From: an uncultured Lachnospiraceae bacterium
GTDB lineage: Bacteria > Bacillota > Clostridia > Lachnospirales > Lachnospiraceae
Direction of reading: 5' to 3'
Length of the DNA stretch: 16,956 nucleotides
NCBI GenBank assembly: GCA_902767235.1
Contig: CACXGR010000007.1
Span: 1 to 16,956 of the forward strand
The notes beneath the pieces are model-generated. The model saw nothing but the letters and a program-made list of their open reading frames with translations. It made no database searches and was not told the DNA's origin. The position numbers and the translations under genes were made by a program. Numbering within the stretch: the stretch's first letter is position 1; every line of letters starts with the position of its first letter. Shown here one piece after another: positions 7,003 through 13,848 of the stretch.

Positions 7003-7007
7003 AAGTG

Positions 7008-7016
7008 TGATATAAT
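7008..7016 (+). promoter_or_regulatory. Extended -10 promoter of the S41-like lipoprotein gene
   Basis: TGATATAAT again, with the -10 hexamer at 7011-7016, right after the recombinase stop. No strong -35 box is visible. A start near 7023 leaves a leader of about 54 nt before the ATG at 7077. Confidence 0.55.
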
Positions 7017-7076
7017 TCAGAATGAAAAGCAACGTGACGGGCCAGCTGTTTGGTTACATGAAAAAAGGAAAATGCT

Positions 7077-9230
7077 ATGAAAAGAAGACAATTACTTAGT
7101 ATTGGACTGGCGTTAGTCATGACGCTGTCACTGGCTGCGTGCGGCGGCGCAACAGGAGCAAGCACATCCGGCAGCGAGCCGGCGGCAGCGGCAACAGAGG
7201 CCGAAGCGGCGCCTGAGGAGACCGCGGAAGGAGAGGCGGCTCCTGAGGAGAGCGCGGATGCGAAGGCAGCACCGGCAGAGAGCACAGAGGGAGAAGCGGA
7301 TTCCGCCCCTGCGCAAAGTGCCGGAGAAGAGATCGCAGCCGGCGATATCTCCGTCAAGTGGGATGACAGCCATGTATATACCGGAACGTCTCTGGGCAAC
7401 TATAGTACTATCACCACCTACGAAGTGAAGAGGTATGAAGACGTGCCCTTTATCAAGGCTTCGGATTATCTGCATGCCATCTACGAAGGCAAGGAAAAGA
7501 CCGAAATGCAGGGCGATGTTATGACGATCAACGTCAATGGGACCACGGGAACGATCGATGCCGCAGCTGACACGATCACGATGGAGGACCCCGGGAAATT
7601 CAGGGATATAGGCCTGATCAGCGGCGGTGTCATCAGTAAGTCGGAATTTAATACGATCACACCGTCCATAAAGAATCCGTCCACGGAGACAGCGCCGCAA
7701 TCACTGACCGTATCGCTTAAAGATTATAATATGCCGGTCATTGCTTACGACGGAGATATTTTGATGCCTTTTTTGGCACTGCAGAATTCCGTTGGGAACG
7801 TTGCCATGCAGAACGTGCTGGCTTACAACGGCAAGGATTACTTCAATGTCGTTGAAGCAAATAACTTCAAGATGGATTATCCCGATAAGGCGAAAGACAG
7901 TGTCTACATCAAATCGATCTATTCCGGTCCCTTCAGTACACAGGGGAAGACCACACAGGCATATGCGGATTACAACTATTATTCAACCTGTATGCTGCTG
8001 GATATAAGCTTCGGGCACAAGGAAGAAAAGAACATCACGACATTTGATGAATATTTCACCAGGATCAATGCCAAAAAATCGCTGTGCTCTACAGATCCCT
8101 CTGCGGCAATGACAGCGGAAATCCTGCTCTTCAACTATCTGTTTGATTCCGGACACGATTCGATCGCGGGTACGGATACGGTATTCGGACCTGCTCAGGT
8201 TGATCCGAATGCGGCCGGCAATATCGCTGAAGATATTAAGGAGTCGGAAGAAGGGAAAGAGCTCTTTGAGGAAGAGCAGAAGCTGGAGGAAGGAAACGAT
8301 ACTGCTGACGCGATCCTGGGCGCGCTGCTCGAGAAAGGACTCAAAGTTCCGGACGTTGCTCCGATAATCATCTGGAGCAATTACATGACCTCCGTTAAAC
8401 CTGCGGACTACGGGGAGCAGCGGCTTGATTTTGCCGGTGACACAGCGGTGATCTTCTTTTCACACTTTATGGATACCAGTACAGAGCGGAAACCTGCTTA
8501 CTATATGGACGGCATGACTGAAGAAGATGCAGAGAAGGACAATTTTGCATATTTCTATAACTGCTTCAAAGAGATCCAGCAGCACGAAGAAGTCAAAAAT
8601 GTGGTGATCAACCTTTCCGACAACGGCGGAGGAGCGGCAGCCGGTCTGATCAATGTTCTCGGATTCCTCTCAGAGGACGGCGAGGCGTGCTTCACGAACA
8701 GGGATATGGTGACCGGAAGCTACAGGGAAGAGTGGTATCATGTTGACACCAACCTCGACGGCGTTGCAGATGACCAGGACGGCTTCGGCGGGCAGTATGA
8801 TTTCTATATCATGTGCAGCGGATCCTCTTATTCCTGCGGAACTGCACTGCCTTACCTTGCGCAGCAGAGCGGTACAGCGAAGATCATTGGCGCCCAGCCC
8901 GGCGGCGGCGACTGCGTCGTAGGAACATTCGTCGATGCATACGGACGCTACGCAGTGTTCTCCGGCATGATGAAGATCGGCAAAGAGACCGAAAGCGGAT
9001 TTGTATCGGATGAAAAAGCAACAACGCTGGATTACAACATGATGCCTTCACTTCTGGACATCGGCCTGGTGCCGTGGTTTGACGCGAACGGCATTGCTGA
9101 GGCGGTCCACAATTGTCAGAACGGTGAGACAGTTGCTTCTTACAGCGAGGAAGAGGAGGGAGAGCAGATCTCGAAGTTCTTCGAATCGCTTTTCGGACAA
9201 ATGGGTGATACAAGTACACAAGAGCAGTGA
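7077..9230 (+). CDS. Lipoprotein with S41-peptidase-like C-terminal domain
   Basis: A 717-residue surface lipoprotein. The signal peptide ends in a lipobox, LSLAACGG, with lipidated C22. A low-complexity Ala/Glu linker with 10-residue repeats (about 35-85) is followed by two stretches that look like 'stalk' or copper-amine-oxidase-N type modules (about 118-175 and 218-258; weak call), then an acidic segment (387-408). Residues about 450-675 resemble peptidase family S41: VVINLSDNGGG (509-519) matches the conserved 'DxRxNGGG' strand, and SSYSCGTALPYLAQ (583-596) matches the nucleophile helix, making S586 the likely serine. The CtpA/Prc lysine is replaced (GAQPGGGD), as in other non-CtpA branches. 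It probably processes or binds extracellular peptides; substrate unknown. AAAAGGA precedes the ATG by 7 nt. Codon use is AT-richer than in the neighbours on either side. Confidence 0.85.
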   Translation: MKRRQLLSIGLALVMTLSLAACGGATGASTSGSEPAAAATEAEAAPEETAEGEAAPEESADAKAAPAESTEGEADSAPAQSAGEEIAAGDISVKWDDSHVYTGTSLGNYSTITTYEVKRYEDVPFIKASDYLHAIYEGKEKTEMQGDVMTINVNGTTGTIDAAADTITMEDPGKFRDIGLISGGVISKSEFNTITPSIKNPSTETAPQSLTVSLKDYNMPVIAYDGDILMPFLALQNSVGNVAMQNVLAYNGKDYFNVVEANNFKMDYPDKAKDSVYIKSIYSGPFSTQGKTTQAYADYNYYSTCMLLDISFGHKEEKNITTFDEYFTRINAKKSLCSTDPSAAMTAEILLFNYLFDSGHDSIAGTDTVFGPAQVDPNAAGNIAEDIKESEEGKELFEEEQKLEEGNDTADAILGALLEKGLKVPDVAPIIIWSNYMTSVKPADYGEQRLDFAGDTAVIFFSHFMDTSTERKPAYYMDGMTEEDAEKDNFAYFYNCFKEIQQHEEVKNVVINLSDNGGGAAAGLINVLGFLSEDGEACFTNRDMVTGSYREEWYHVDTNLDGVADDQDGFGGQYDFYIMCSGSSYSCGTALPYLAQQSGTAKIIGAQPGGGDCVVGTFVDAYGRYAVFSGMMKIGKETESGFVSDEKATTLDYNMMPSLLDIGLVPWFDANGIAEAVHNCQNGETVASYSEEEEGEQISKFFESLFGQMGDTSTQEQ
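7203..7292 (+). repeat. Tandem 30-bp coding repeats in the lipoprotein linker
   Basis: Three imperfect 10-residue units, EAAPEETAEG, EAAPEESADA and KAAPAESTEG (residues 43-72), with a decayed fourth (73-82). They make a flexible, negatively charged spacer between the lipid anchor and the folded part, of the kind that carries a domain through the cell wall. Confidence 0.8.
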
Positions 9231-9263
9231 CAGAGGCACTGGTAAGTACAAATAGCAGATAGA

Positions 9264-9321
9264 AGGGGCTTGTCGCATGAAGCAAAGGATCATCAATCCT
9301 GAGCAGGTGCGGCAAGCCCCT
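9264..9321 (+). terminator. Long imperfect hairpin after the lipoprotein gene
   Basis: AGGGGCTTGTCGCA (9264-9277) pairs with TGCGGCAAGCCCCT (9308-9321), 14 positions with one G-T wobble. Inside the 30-nt loop a second small stem AGGAT/ATCCT (9286-9290, 9296-9300) closes on CATCA. There is no T-run directly after it (GTTGTATTG), so it may be a terminator of unusual form, a mRNA 3' stabiliser or a structured RNA. It starts 33 nt after the lipoprotein stop; the rest of the gap before the next gene holds a candidate promoter. Confidence 0.45.
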
Positions 9322-9365
9322 GTTGTATTGCTCTGTTTGGAGATCAGTCTGACAGACGCCTGCAC

Positions 9366-9393
9366 TTGACCATGAAGGTGAGTTGCTGATACT
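9366..9393 (+). promoter_or_regulatory. Candidate promoter of the GT2 gene
   Basis: TTGACC (9366-9371), a 16-nt spacer and GATACT (9388-9393). TATAAG at 9393-9398 is closer to consensus but would need a 21-nt spacer. The leader before the ATG at 9435 would be about 35 nt. Confidence 0.4.
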
Positions 9394-9434
9394 ATAAGAT
9401 AAATCCTAAAACTACTCAGGTGGGAGATATCTGC

Positions 9435-10145
9435 ATGGATACGATCTATATTGTCATGCCGGCTTACAATGAGGAAGAAAACATTGAAGAGGTCGTCAGG
9501 TCGTGGTACCCGCTTCTTTCAGGCAAATCTGAGAAGTCGAGGCTCGTGGTCGCAGACAGCGGGAGCAGGGACCGGACCCATGAGATCCTGGAAAAGATGA
9601 AAATCGGCGATTACCCTAAACTGGAAATCCTGGAAACCGCCAACCAGTTTCATGGACCAAAGGTGATCGCACTCTATAAGTACGCGATCGCAAACGGAGC
9701 GGATTATATATTCCAGACGGATTCGGATGGCCAGACGGATCCGAAGGAGTTTCCTGCCTTTTGGAAAGCCAGAAAGAAGTATGCCGGGATCTTTGGAAAC
9801 CGGACGATCAGGGGCGACGGAAAGGACAGGGCTTTTGTTGAAAAGGTCGTCTGTCTGCTCCTGCATCTGTATTTCGGTGTAAAACTGCCGGACGCAAACG
9901 CGCCCTTCAGGCTGATGAAGTCACAGACAGTGGCCAAGTACATCGACAAGATGCCGGCAGACTACAATATTCCCAATATCATGATGACCACCTATTTTGC
10001 CTATTATAAGGAACCGATCGCATTTAAGGTGATTTCTTTCAAGCCCCGTCAGGCAGGTGTAAACTCTGTCAATATCCCGGGTATCGTCAAGATCGGCTGG
10101 AAAGCACTGGGCGACTTTCGCGACCTGAAGAGAGATATGAGATGA
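9435..10145 (+). CDS. Family 2 glycosyltransferase, soluble, DPM1-like
   Basis: A 236-residue GT-A fold enzyme. It begins with the nucleotide-sugar motif IVMPAYNEEENIEEVV (6-21), has VVADSGSRDRT (38-48; D41), the metal-binding DSD (96-98) in FQTDSDGQTDP, and DANAPFRLMK (153-162). It resembles polyprenyl-phosphate sugar synthases (DPM1/GtrB-type) but lacks the C-terminal membrane helices of bacterial GtrB. Its product is probably a lipid-linked sugar used by the membrane glycosyltransferases downstream; donor and acceptor are not predictable. The start at 9435 is chosen because GGGAG lies 8 nt upstream; an in-frame GTG at 9420 precedes that site. A strong terminator after the gene separates it from the next one. 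GC content is lower (about 47% in one hand-counted line) than in aroC or pepF. Confidence 0.88.
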   Translation: MDTIYIVMPAYNEEENIEEVVRSWYPLLSGKSEKSRLVVADSGSRDRTHEILEKMKIGDYPKLEILETANQFHGPKVIALYKYAIANGADYIFQTDSDGQTDPKEFPAFWKARKKYAGIFGNRTIRGDGKDRAFVEKVVCLLLHLYFGVKLPDANAPFRLMKSQTVAKYIDKMPADYNIPNIMMTTYFAYYKEPIAFKVISFKPRQAGVNSVNIPGIVKIGWKALGDFRDLKRDMR

Positions 10146-10229
10146 GGCACAATGGCAAAATATTGACGACAGCCGGCATGATCTGTACTTAATATTCCCA
10201 TCGGATTTTTTCGCTTGGCTGGACATATG

Positions 10230-10268
10230 GATCACAGCCGCGGTCGCATCGGCTGCGATCTTTTTTTT
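10230..10268 (+). terminator. Rho-independent terminator after the GT2 gene
   Basis: GATCACAGCCG (10230-10240) pairs with CGGCTGCGATC (10250-10260) except for one A-C mismatch, closing on a 9-nt loop and followed by eight T (10261-10268). It is the clearest terminator in the window, although it lies about 85 nt after the GT2 stop. Confidence 0.88.
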
Positions 10269-10335
10269 GTGGTCAGCCGGACAACACCTTATGGGCTTAC
10301 GGGAGGAGACAGAGCAAATGATCGGAGGAGCGGCA

Positions 10336-11502
10336 ATGAATGAAAAGATCCAGAAGAACTACATAATATTTACAGCATGTATATCCGCAGGCATCATGCT
10401 CCGTTTTGTTGCCATGTCCCTGGGACATAATTATGATTTCGAGTCCTACTGTGTCGTCGGAGAGATTGCCGGCAACTTTAAGAATGTGTATGCGAATACC
10501 TATCGCTACAATTACGGACCGATATTTTTCATGATCCAGGGAACGCTGTACCGCCTGGCAAAGATCAGGCCTAACGAGTGGGTGTCAGTCTTCAGGATCC
10601 TCATGGTCTCGGTGCTGACGTCGGCGGATCTGGGGATCACTGCCTTTATCGCCCGCCGCTATTCCCTGCGGAAGGCAGCCGTCTTTTTTCTCAATCCCGT
10701 CTCGATCGTGATCACGGGCCTGCACAATCAGTTCGACAATATTGCAGTCTTCTTCGCACTGCTCAGTATCCTCTGCTACAACGAGGAGGAAGAATTCTCC
10801 GCAAAGGATCTCGGCTTTGTGGCCCTGTTCGCACTGTCTCTTACGACAAAGCACATCCTGTTCATGCTGCCGGTCTTCCTGCTGCTCAAAAAGGGCCTTC
10901 CCATGAAGAAAAAGGCACTGTATGCTTTTGTGCCGCCGATGCTCTTTTTGCTGAGCTTCGTGCCCTTTGTCATCAATAATCAGGCCGCCTTTGAGGGTGT
11001 GCGGGACAACGTTTTTCTCTATCGCTCCAAGCACAACGCGCCGCTCCTGAGCTACTTCTACGAACTCATCCATTTTCCGGAAAGACTGATCTTTCTTGTA
11101 TACATCCTGATGATGATCGTGCTGGCGCTGATCGTGAGAAAATGGTCCTACGAGAAGATCGTCCTGACTTATCTGATCGCAATGGTATGCTTCTCATCGG
11201 CGGTAGCCAACCAGTATCTGGCGATTCCGATGGCCGCACTCTGCGTGCTCGATGTGGGCGTTCTAGACAAAGTCTATATGTTCTTTGTGTCGCTGTTTCT
11301 CTTGCTGGCCAAGCAGGGCATCGGCATGTACAGCAGATTTATTGCCGTGCATTATAAAGGCACGGATTTTGCCAAATTCTGCAAAGCATATATTAATAAA
11401 GGCTATACCACTGCCTGCTGGATCCTGTTTTTTGCGCTGATCTATCTGATCGTCACGGAGACAGCCGGACGCCGCAGGGATGAAAAAGAAAATACCGGAT
11501 GA
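10336..11502 (+). CDS. GT-C type membrane glycosyltransferase
   Basis: A 388-residue integral membrane protein with about nine or ten hydrophobic segments. The first outside loop after helix 1 carries an acidic pair (HNYDFESY, D34 and E36), as in GT-C enzymes that use lipid-phosphate sugars. FFLNPVSIVITGLHNQFDNI (117-136) recalls ALG6/ALG8- and PIG-M-like transferases. It probably transfers a sugar from a polyprenyl phosphate at the outer face of the membrane; acceptor unknown. Start choice: the ATG at 10336 has GGAGG 7 nt upstream. An in-frame ATG at 10318 also has GGGAGGAG but at wider spacing and would add six residues. It overlaps no upstream gene, but its stop overlaps a potential earlier pepF start (ATGA at 11499-11502), so it shares a transcript with pepF. 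Confidence 0.85.
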   Translation: MNEKIQKNYIIFTACISAGIMLRFVAMSLGHNYDFESYCVVGEIAGNFKNVYANTYRYNYGPIFFMIQGTLYRLAKIRPNEWVSVFRILMVSVLTSADLGITAFIARRYSLRKAAVFFLNPVSIVITGLHNQFDNIAVFFALLSILCYNEEEEFSAKDLGFVALFALSLTTKHILFMLPVFLLLKKGLPMKKKALYAFVPPMLFLLSFVPFVINNQAAFEGVRDNVFLYRSKHNAPLLSYFYELIHFPERLIFLVYILMMIVLALIVRKWSYEKIVLTYLIAMVCFSSAVANQYLAIPMAALCVLDVGVLDKVYMFFVSLFLLLAKQGIGMYSRFIAVHYKGTDFAKFCKAYINKGYTTACWILFFALIYLIVTETAGRRRDEKENTG

Positions 11503-11516
11503 AAGAGGAATGGAAG

Positions 11517-13358
11517 ATGAACAGCAGATTACCGAAGAGAGAAGAAGTGCCGGTCGAGATGACCTGGCGTCTTGAAGATATTTTTCCGGACGAAGGGATC
11601 TGGGAGCAGGAACTGCATGAGGCCGGGGAGATCGCGGCTCAGATCAGGGAATTTGAGGGCCGGCTGGGGGAGAGCGCGCACAACCTGTGCGCCGCCATGA
11701 AGCTGTACGACGAATGCACGCTGAAGCTGGACCGGATCGGCGAGTACGCCTTCATGCGCCGTGACCAGGATGCGGGCAACGCCCGCTATCAGGAGATGGA
11801 GCTCAGGTCCCAGAGTGCGCAGGTGCGGATCAGCGAGGAACTGGCTTTCCTGGAGCCGGAGATCCTCGCCATTGCGGATGATGTGATCGGGCGCTTCTAC
11901 GAGGAGGAGCCTGAACTCGCGGCCTTTGAGGTCACGCTCACGGAGATCCGCCGTCTGAAGGAGCACACGCTGAGCAAGGAGATGGAGCAGCTTCTCGCCT
12001 CCGCGGGAGAGATGGCACAGACGCCCTATAACAGCTTCGGAATGCTCTCCGATGCGGACCTGAAATTCCCGCCTGTCACAGACGGCGAAGGCAATGAGAT
12101 CCAGCTCTCAGGCGGCCGCTTTGTGCCTCTGCAGATGTCGGCGGACCGGGCGCTGCGAAAGGAATCTTTTGACAAATTCTATACACGCTACAGCGAATTT
12201 AAGAACACCTGGGCCGCACTCTACGACGGGCAGGTCAAGCAGCAGATCTTTTACGCCCGCGCGCGGAAATATCCGTCCGCCTTTGAAGCCGCCGTCGACG
12301 CCAATAACGTGGATCCGGCAGTTTGCGATCGCCTGATAGACAGCATTCATGCTAAATTATCGTATATGCACCGCTACGTCTCTCTCCGCAAAAAGATGCT
12401 GGGCGTGGACGAGCTGCACATGTATGACGTCTATGTGCCCATGGTCGCCGACTATGACCGCAAGTTCAGCTACGAAGAAGCCAAAGAGCTCTCCCTCAAG
12501 GCGCTGGCGCCCCTGGGAGAAGCATATCTCTCCATTGTGCGCAAGGCCTATGCGGAGCGCTGGATCGACGTCTATGAAAACGAAGGAAAGCGCTCCGGCG
12601 CCTATTCCTCCGGCTGCTACGGCGTGCATCCCTACATGCTGCTCAACTACTCGGATACGCTGGATGATGTTTTTACGCTGGTCCATGAGATGGGCCACTC
12701 CATGCATACCTGGTACTCCGACCACGCGCAGACGCATTTGAACGCCAGGTACAAGATCTTCGTCGCGGAGGTCGCCTCCACGACCAATGAGATCCTGCTT
12801 TTGGAGTACATGCTCTCCAAGGCCCGGGATCCCAGGGAAAAAGCATACCTGCTCAACCACTATCTGGAGAGCTTCAAGGGAACGGTCTACCGGCAGACCA
12901 TGTTCGAGGAATTCGAGCGCAGGACCAACGCGATGGCTGAGGAGGGGACGCCCCTCACGGCGGACGCGCTCTGCGGGCTGTATCTGGAGCTGAACAAGCA
13001 ATATTTTGGCAAGGACATGGTGTCGGATCCGCTGATCGCATACGAGTGGTGCCGGATCCCGCACTTCTACTACAATTTCTATGTATATCAGTATGCCACC
13101 AGCTTCTCGGCGGCCGTGGCGATCGCGCGGCGCATCCTCAAAGAGGGGGAGAGCGCGGTGAAGCCGTATCTGGCCTTCTTAAAGAGCGGCTGCACACAGG
13201 ATCCGGTCAGCCTTCTGAGGATCGCGGGCGTGGATCTGTCGACTTCGCAGCCGGTGGATGAGGCGCTGGAAGTGTTCTCAGATGTGATCGCGCAGATGGA
13301 AGCGCTGCAGGAACAGATGGCGGGCGCGGCGGTACGGAATTCGGGGGAGACATCATAA
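11517..13358 (+). CDS. pepF: Oligoendopeptidase F
   Basis: A 613-residue M3-family zinc metallopeptidase that cuts short peptides in the cytosol. The start region LPKREEVPVEMTWRLEDIFP is typical of PepF. The zinc site is H390-E391-M-G-H394 in LVHEMGHSMHTWY, with the third ligand E418 in FVAEVASTTNEI, the spacing expected for M3. The late substrate loop YEWCRIPHFYYNFYVYQYAT is also conserved. Length equals the family norm (about 600). The ATG at 11517 is preferred because GAGGA lies 7 nt before it; an ATG at 11499 in frame overlaps the previous stop but has only a weak site. It sits inside a run of glycosylation genes, between a GT-C protein and GtrA, 12 nt before the GtrA start. The functional link is unclear. 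Confidence 0.96.
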   Translation: MNSRLPKREEVPVEMTWRLEDIFPDEGIWEQELHEAGEIAAQIREFEGRLGESAHNLCAAMKLYDECTLKLDRIGEYAFMRRDQDAGNARYQEMELRSQSAQVRISEELAFLEPEILAIADDVIGRFYEEEPELAAFEVTLTEIRRLKEHTLSKEMEQLLASAGEMAQTPYNSFGMLSDADLKFPPVTDGEGNEIQLSGGRFVPLQMSADRALRKESFDKFYTRYSEFKNTWAALYDGQVKQQIFYARARKYPSAFEAAVDANNVDPAVCDRLIDSIHAKLSYMHRYVSLRKKMLGVDELHMYDVYVPMVADYDRKFSYEEAKELSLKALAPLGEAYLSIVRKAYAERWIDVYENEGKRSGAYSSGCYGVHPYMLLNYSDTLDDVFTLVHEMGHSMHTWYSDHAQTHLNARYKIFVAEVASTTNEILLLEYMLSKARDPREKAYLLNHYLESFKGTVYRQTMFEEFERRTNAMAEEGTPLTADALCGLYLELNKQYFGKDMVSDPLIAYEWCRIPHFYYNFYVYQYATSFSAAVAIARRILKEGESAVKPYLAFLKSGCTQDPVSLLRIAGVDLSTSQPVDEALEVFSDVIAQMEALQEQMAGAAVRNSGETS

Positions 13359-13370
13359 GGAGTACAGAGC

Positions 13371-13772
13371 ATGATCAAAGAATACTGGGATAAATATAAA
13401 GATGTGTTTTGGTATCTGGTTTTCGGCGTCTTTACGACGGTCGTCAACATCGTTTCCTACTGGTTCTGCGCGCATGTCCTGGGGACGAGCGTCATGGCCG
13501 CCACTGTCGTGGCCTGGGCGCTGGCGGTCTTCTTCGCCTACGTGACCAACCGAAGCCTTGTCTTCCACAGTTCGGCCGCAGGCGCCGGCGAGATCCTGAA
13601 GGAGATTGGCTCTTTCTTTGCCTGCAGACTGGGGACGGGCGTTGTCGACTGGGTGATCATGTTTGTCTTCGTGACGGTGCTCCATTTCGATGACATGATC
13701 ATCAAAATACTGGCGAACATCATTGTGATCGTACTCAACTACGTCCTGAGCAAATTCGTGATCTTTAAATGA
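13371..13772 (+). CDS. GtrA-like membrane protein
   Basis: A 133-residue protein with four membrane helices: about 13-32, 39-58, 79-102 and 108-127. The arrangement VFGVFTTVVNIVSYW, then AVFFAYVTNRSLVF and a C-terminal NYVLSKFVIFK, is that of the GtrA/DPMS family. These small proteins are thought to flip undecaprenyl- or polyprenyl-phosphate sugars across the membrane, or to anchor the partner GT2 enzyme. A plausible partner is the soluble GT2 at 9435, which lacks its own helices. The gene follows pepF by 12 nt, with AAGGAG 8 nt before the ATG, so it is in the same operon. Confidence 0.93.
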   Translation: MIKEYWDKYKDVFWYLVFGVFTTVVNIVSYWFCAHVLGTSVMAATVVAWALAVFFAYVTNRSLVFHSSAAGAGEILKEIGSFFACRLGTGVVDWVIMFVFVTVLHFDDMIIKILANIIVIVLNYVLSKFVIFK

Positions 13773-13848
13773 ACCCGGCCGCGAGGCCTGCTCCAGGATA
13801 TGGAAAGGCTGAGCAGCGCTAAAGATTTCCTGCCGTTGAAAGAATATT

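Noticed and set aside
7022..7099. 25-codon ORF (ATG 7022) ahead of the lipoprotein gene
   Set aside because: The predicted transcript start is at about the same base, no ribosome site is possible there, and the frame runs into the lipoprotein start out of frame.
10267..10335. Upstream extension of the GT-C protein to the first in-frame ATG (10267)
   Set aside because: That ATG lies in the T-run of the preceding terminator and has no ribosome site; 10336, or less likely 10318, is better supported.
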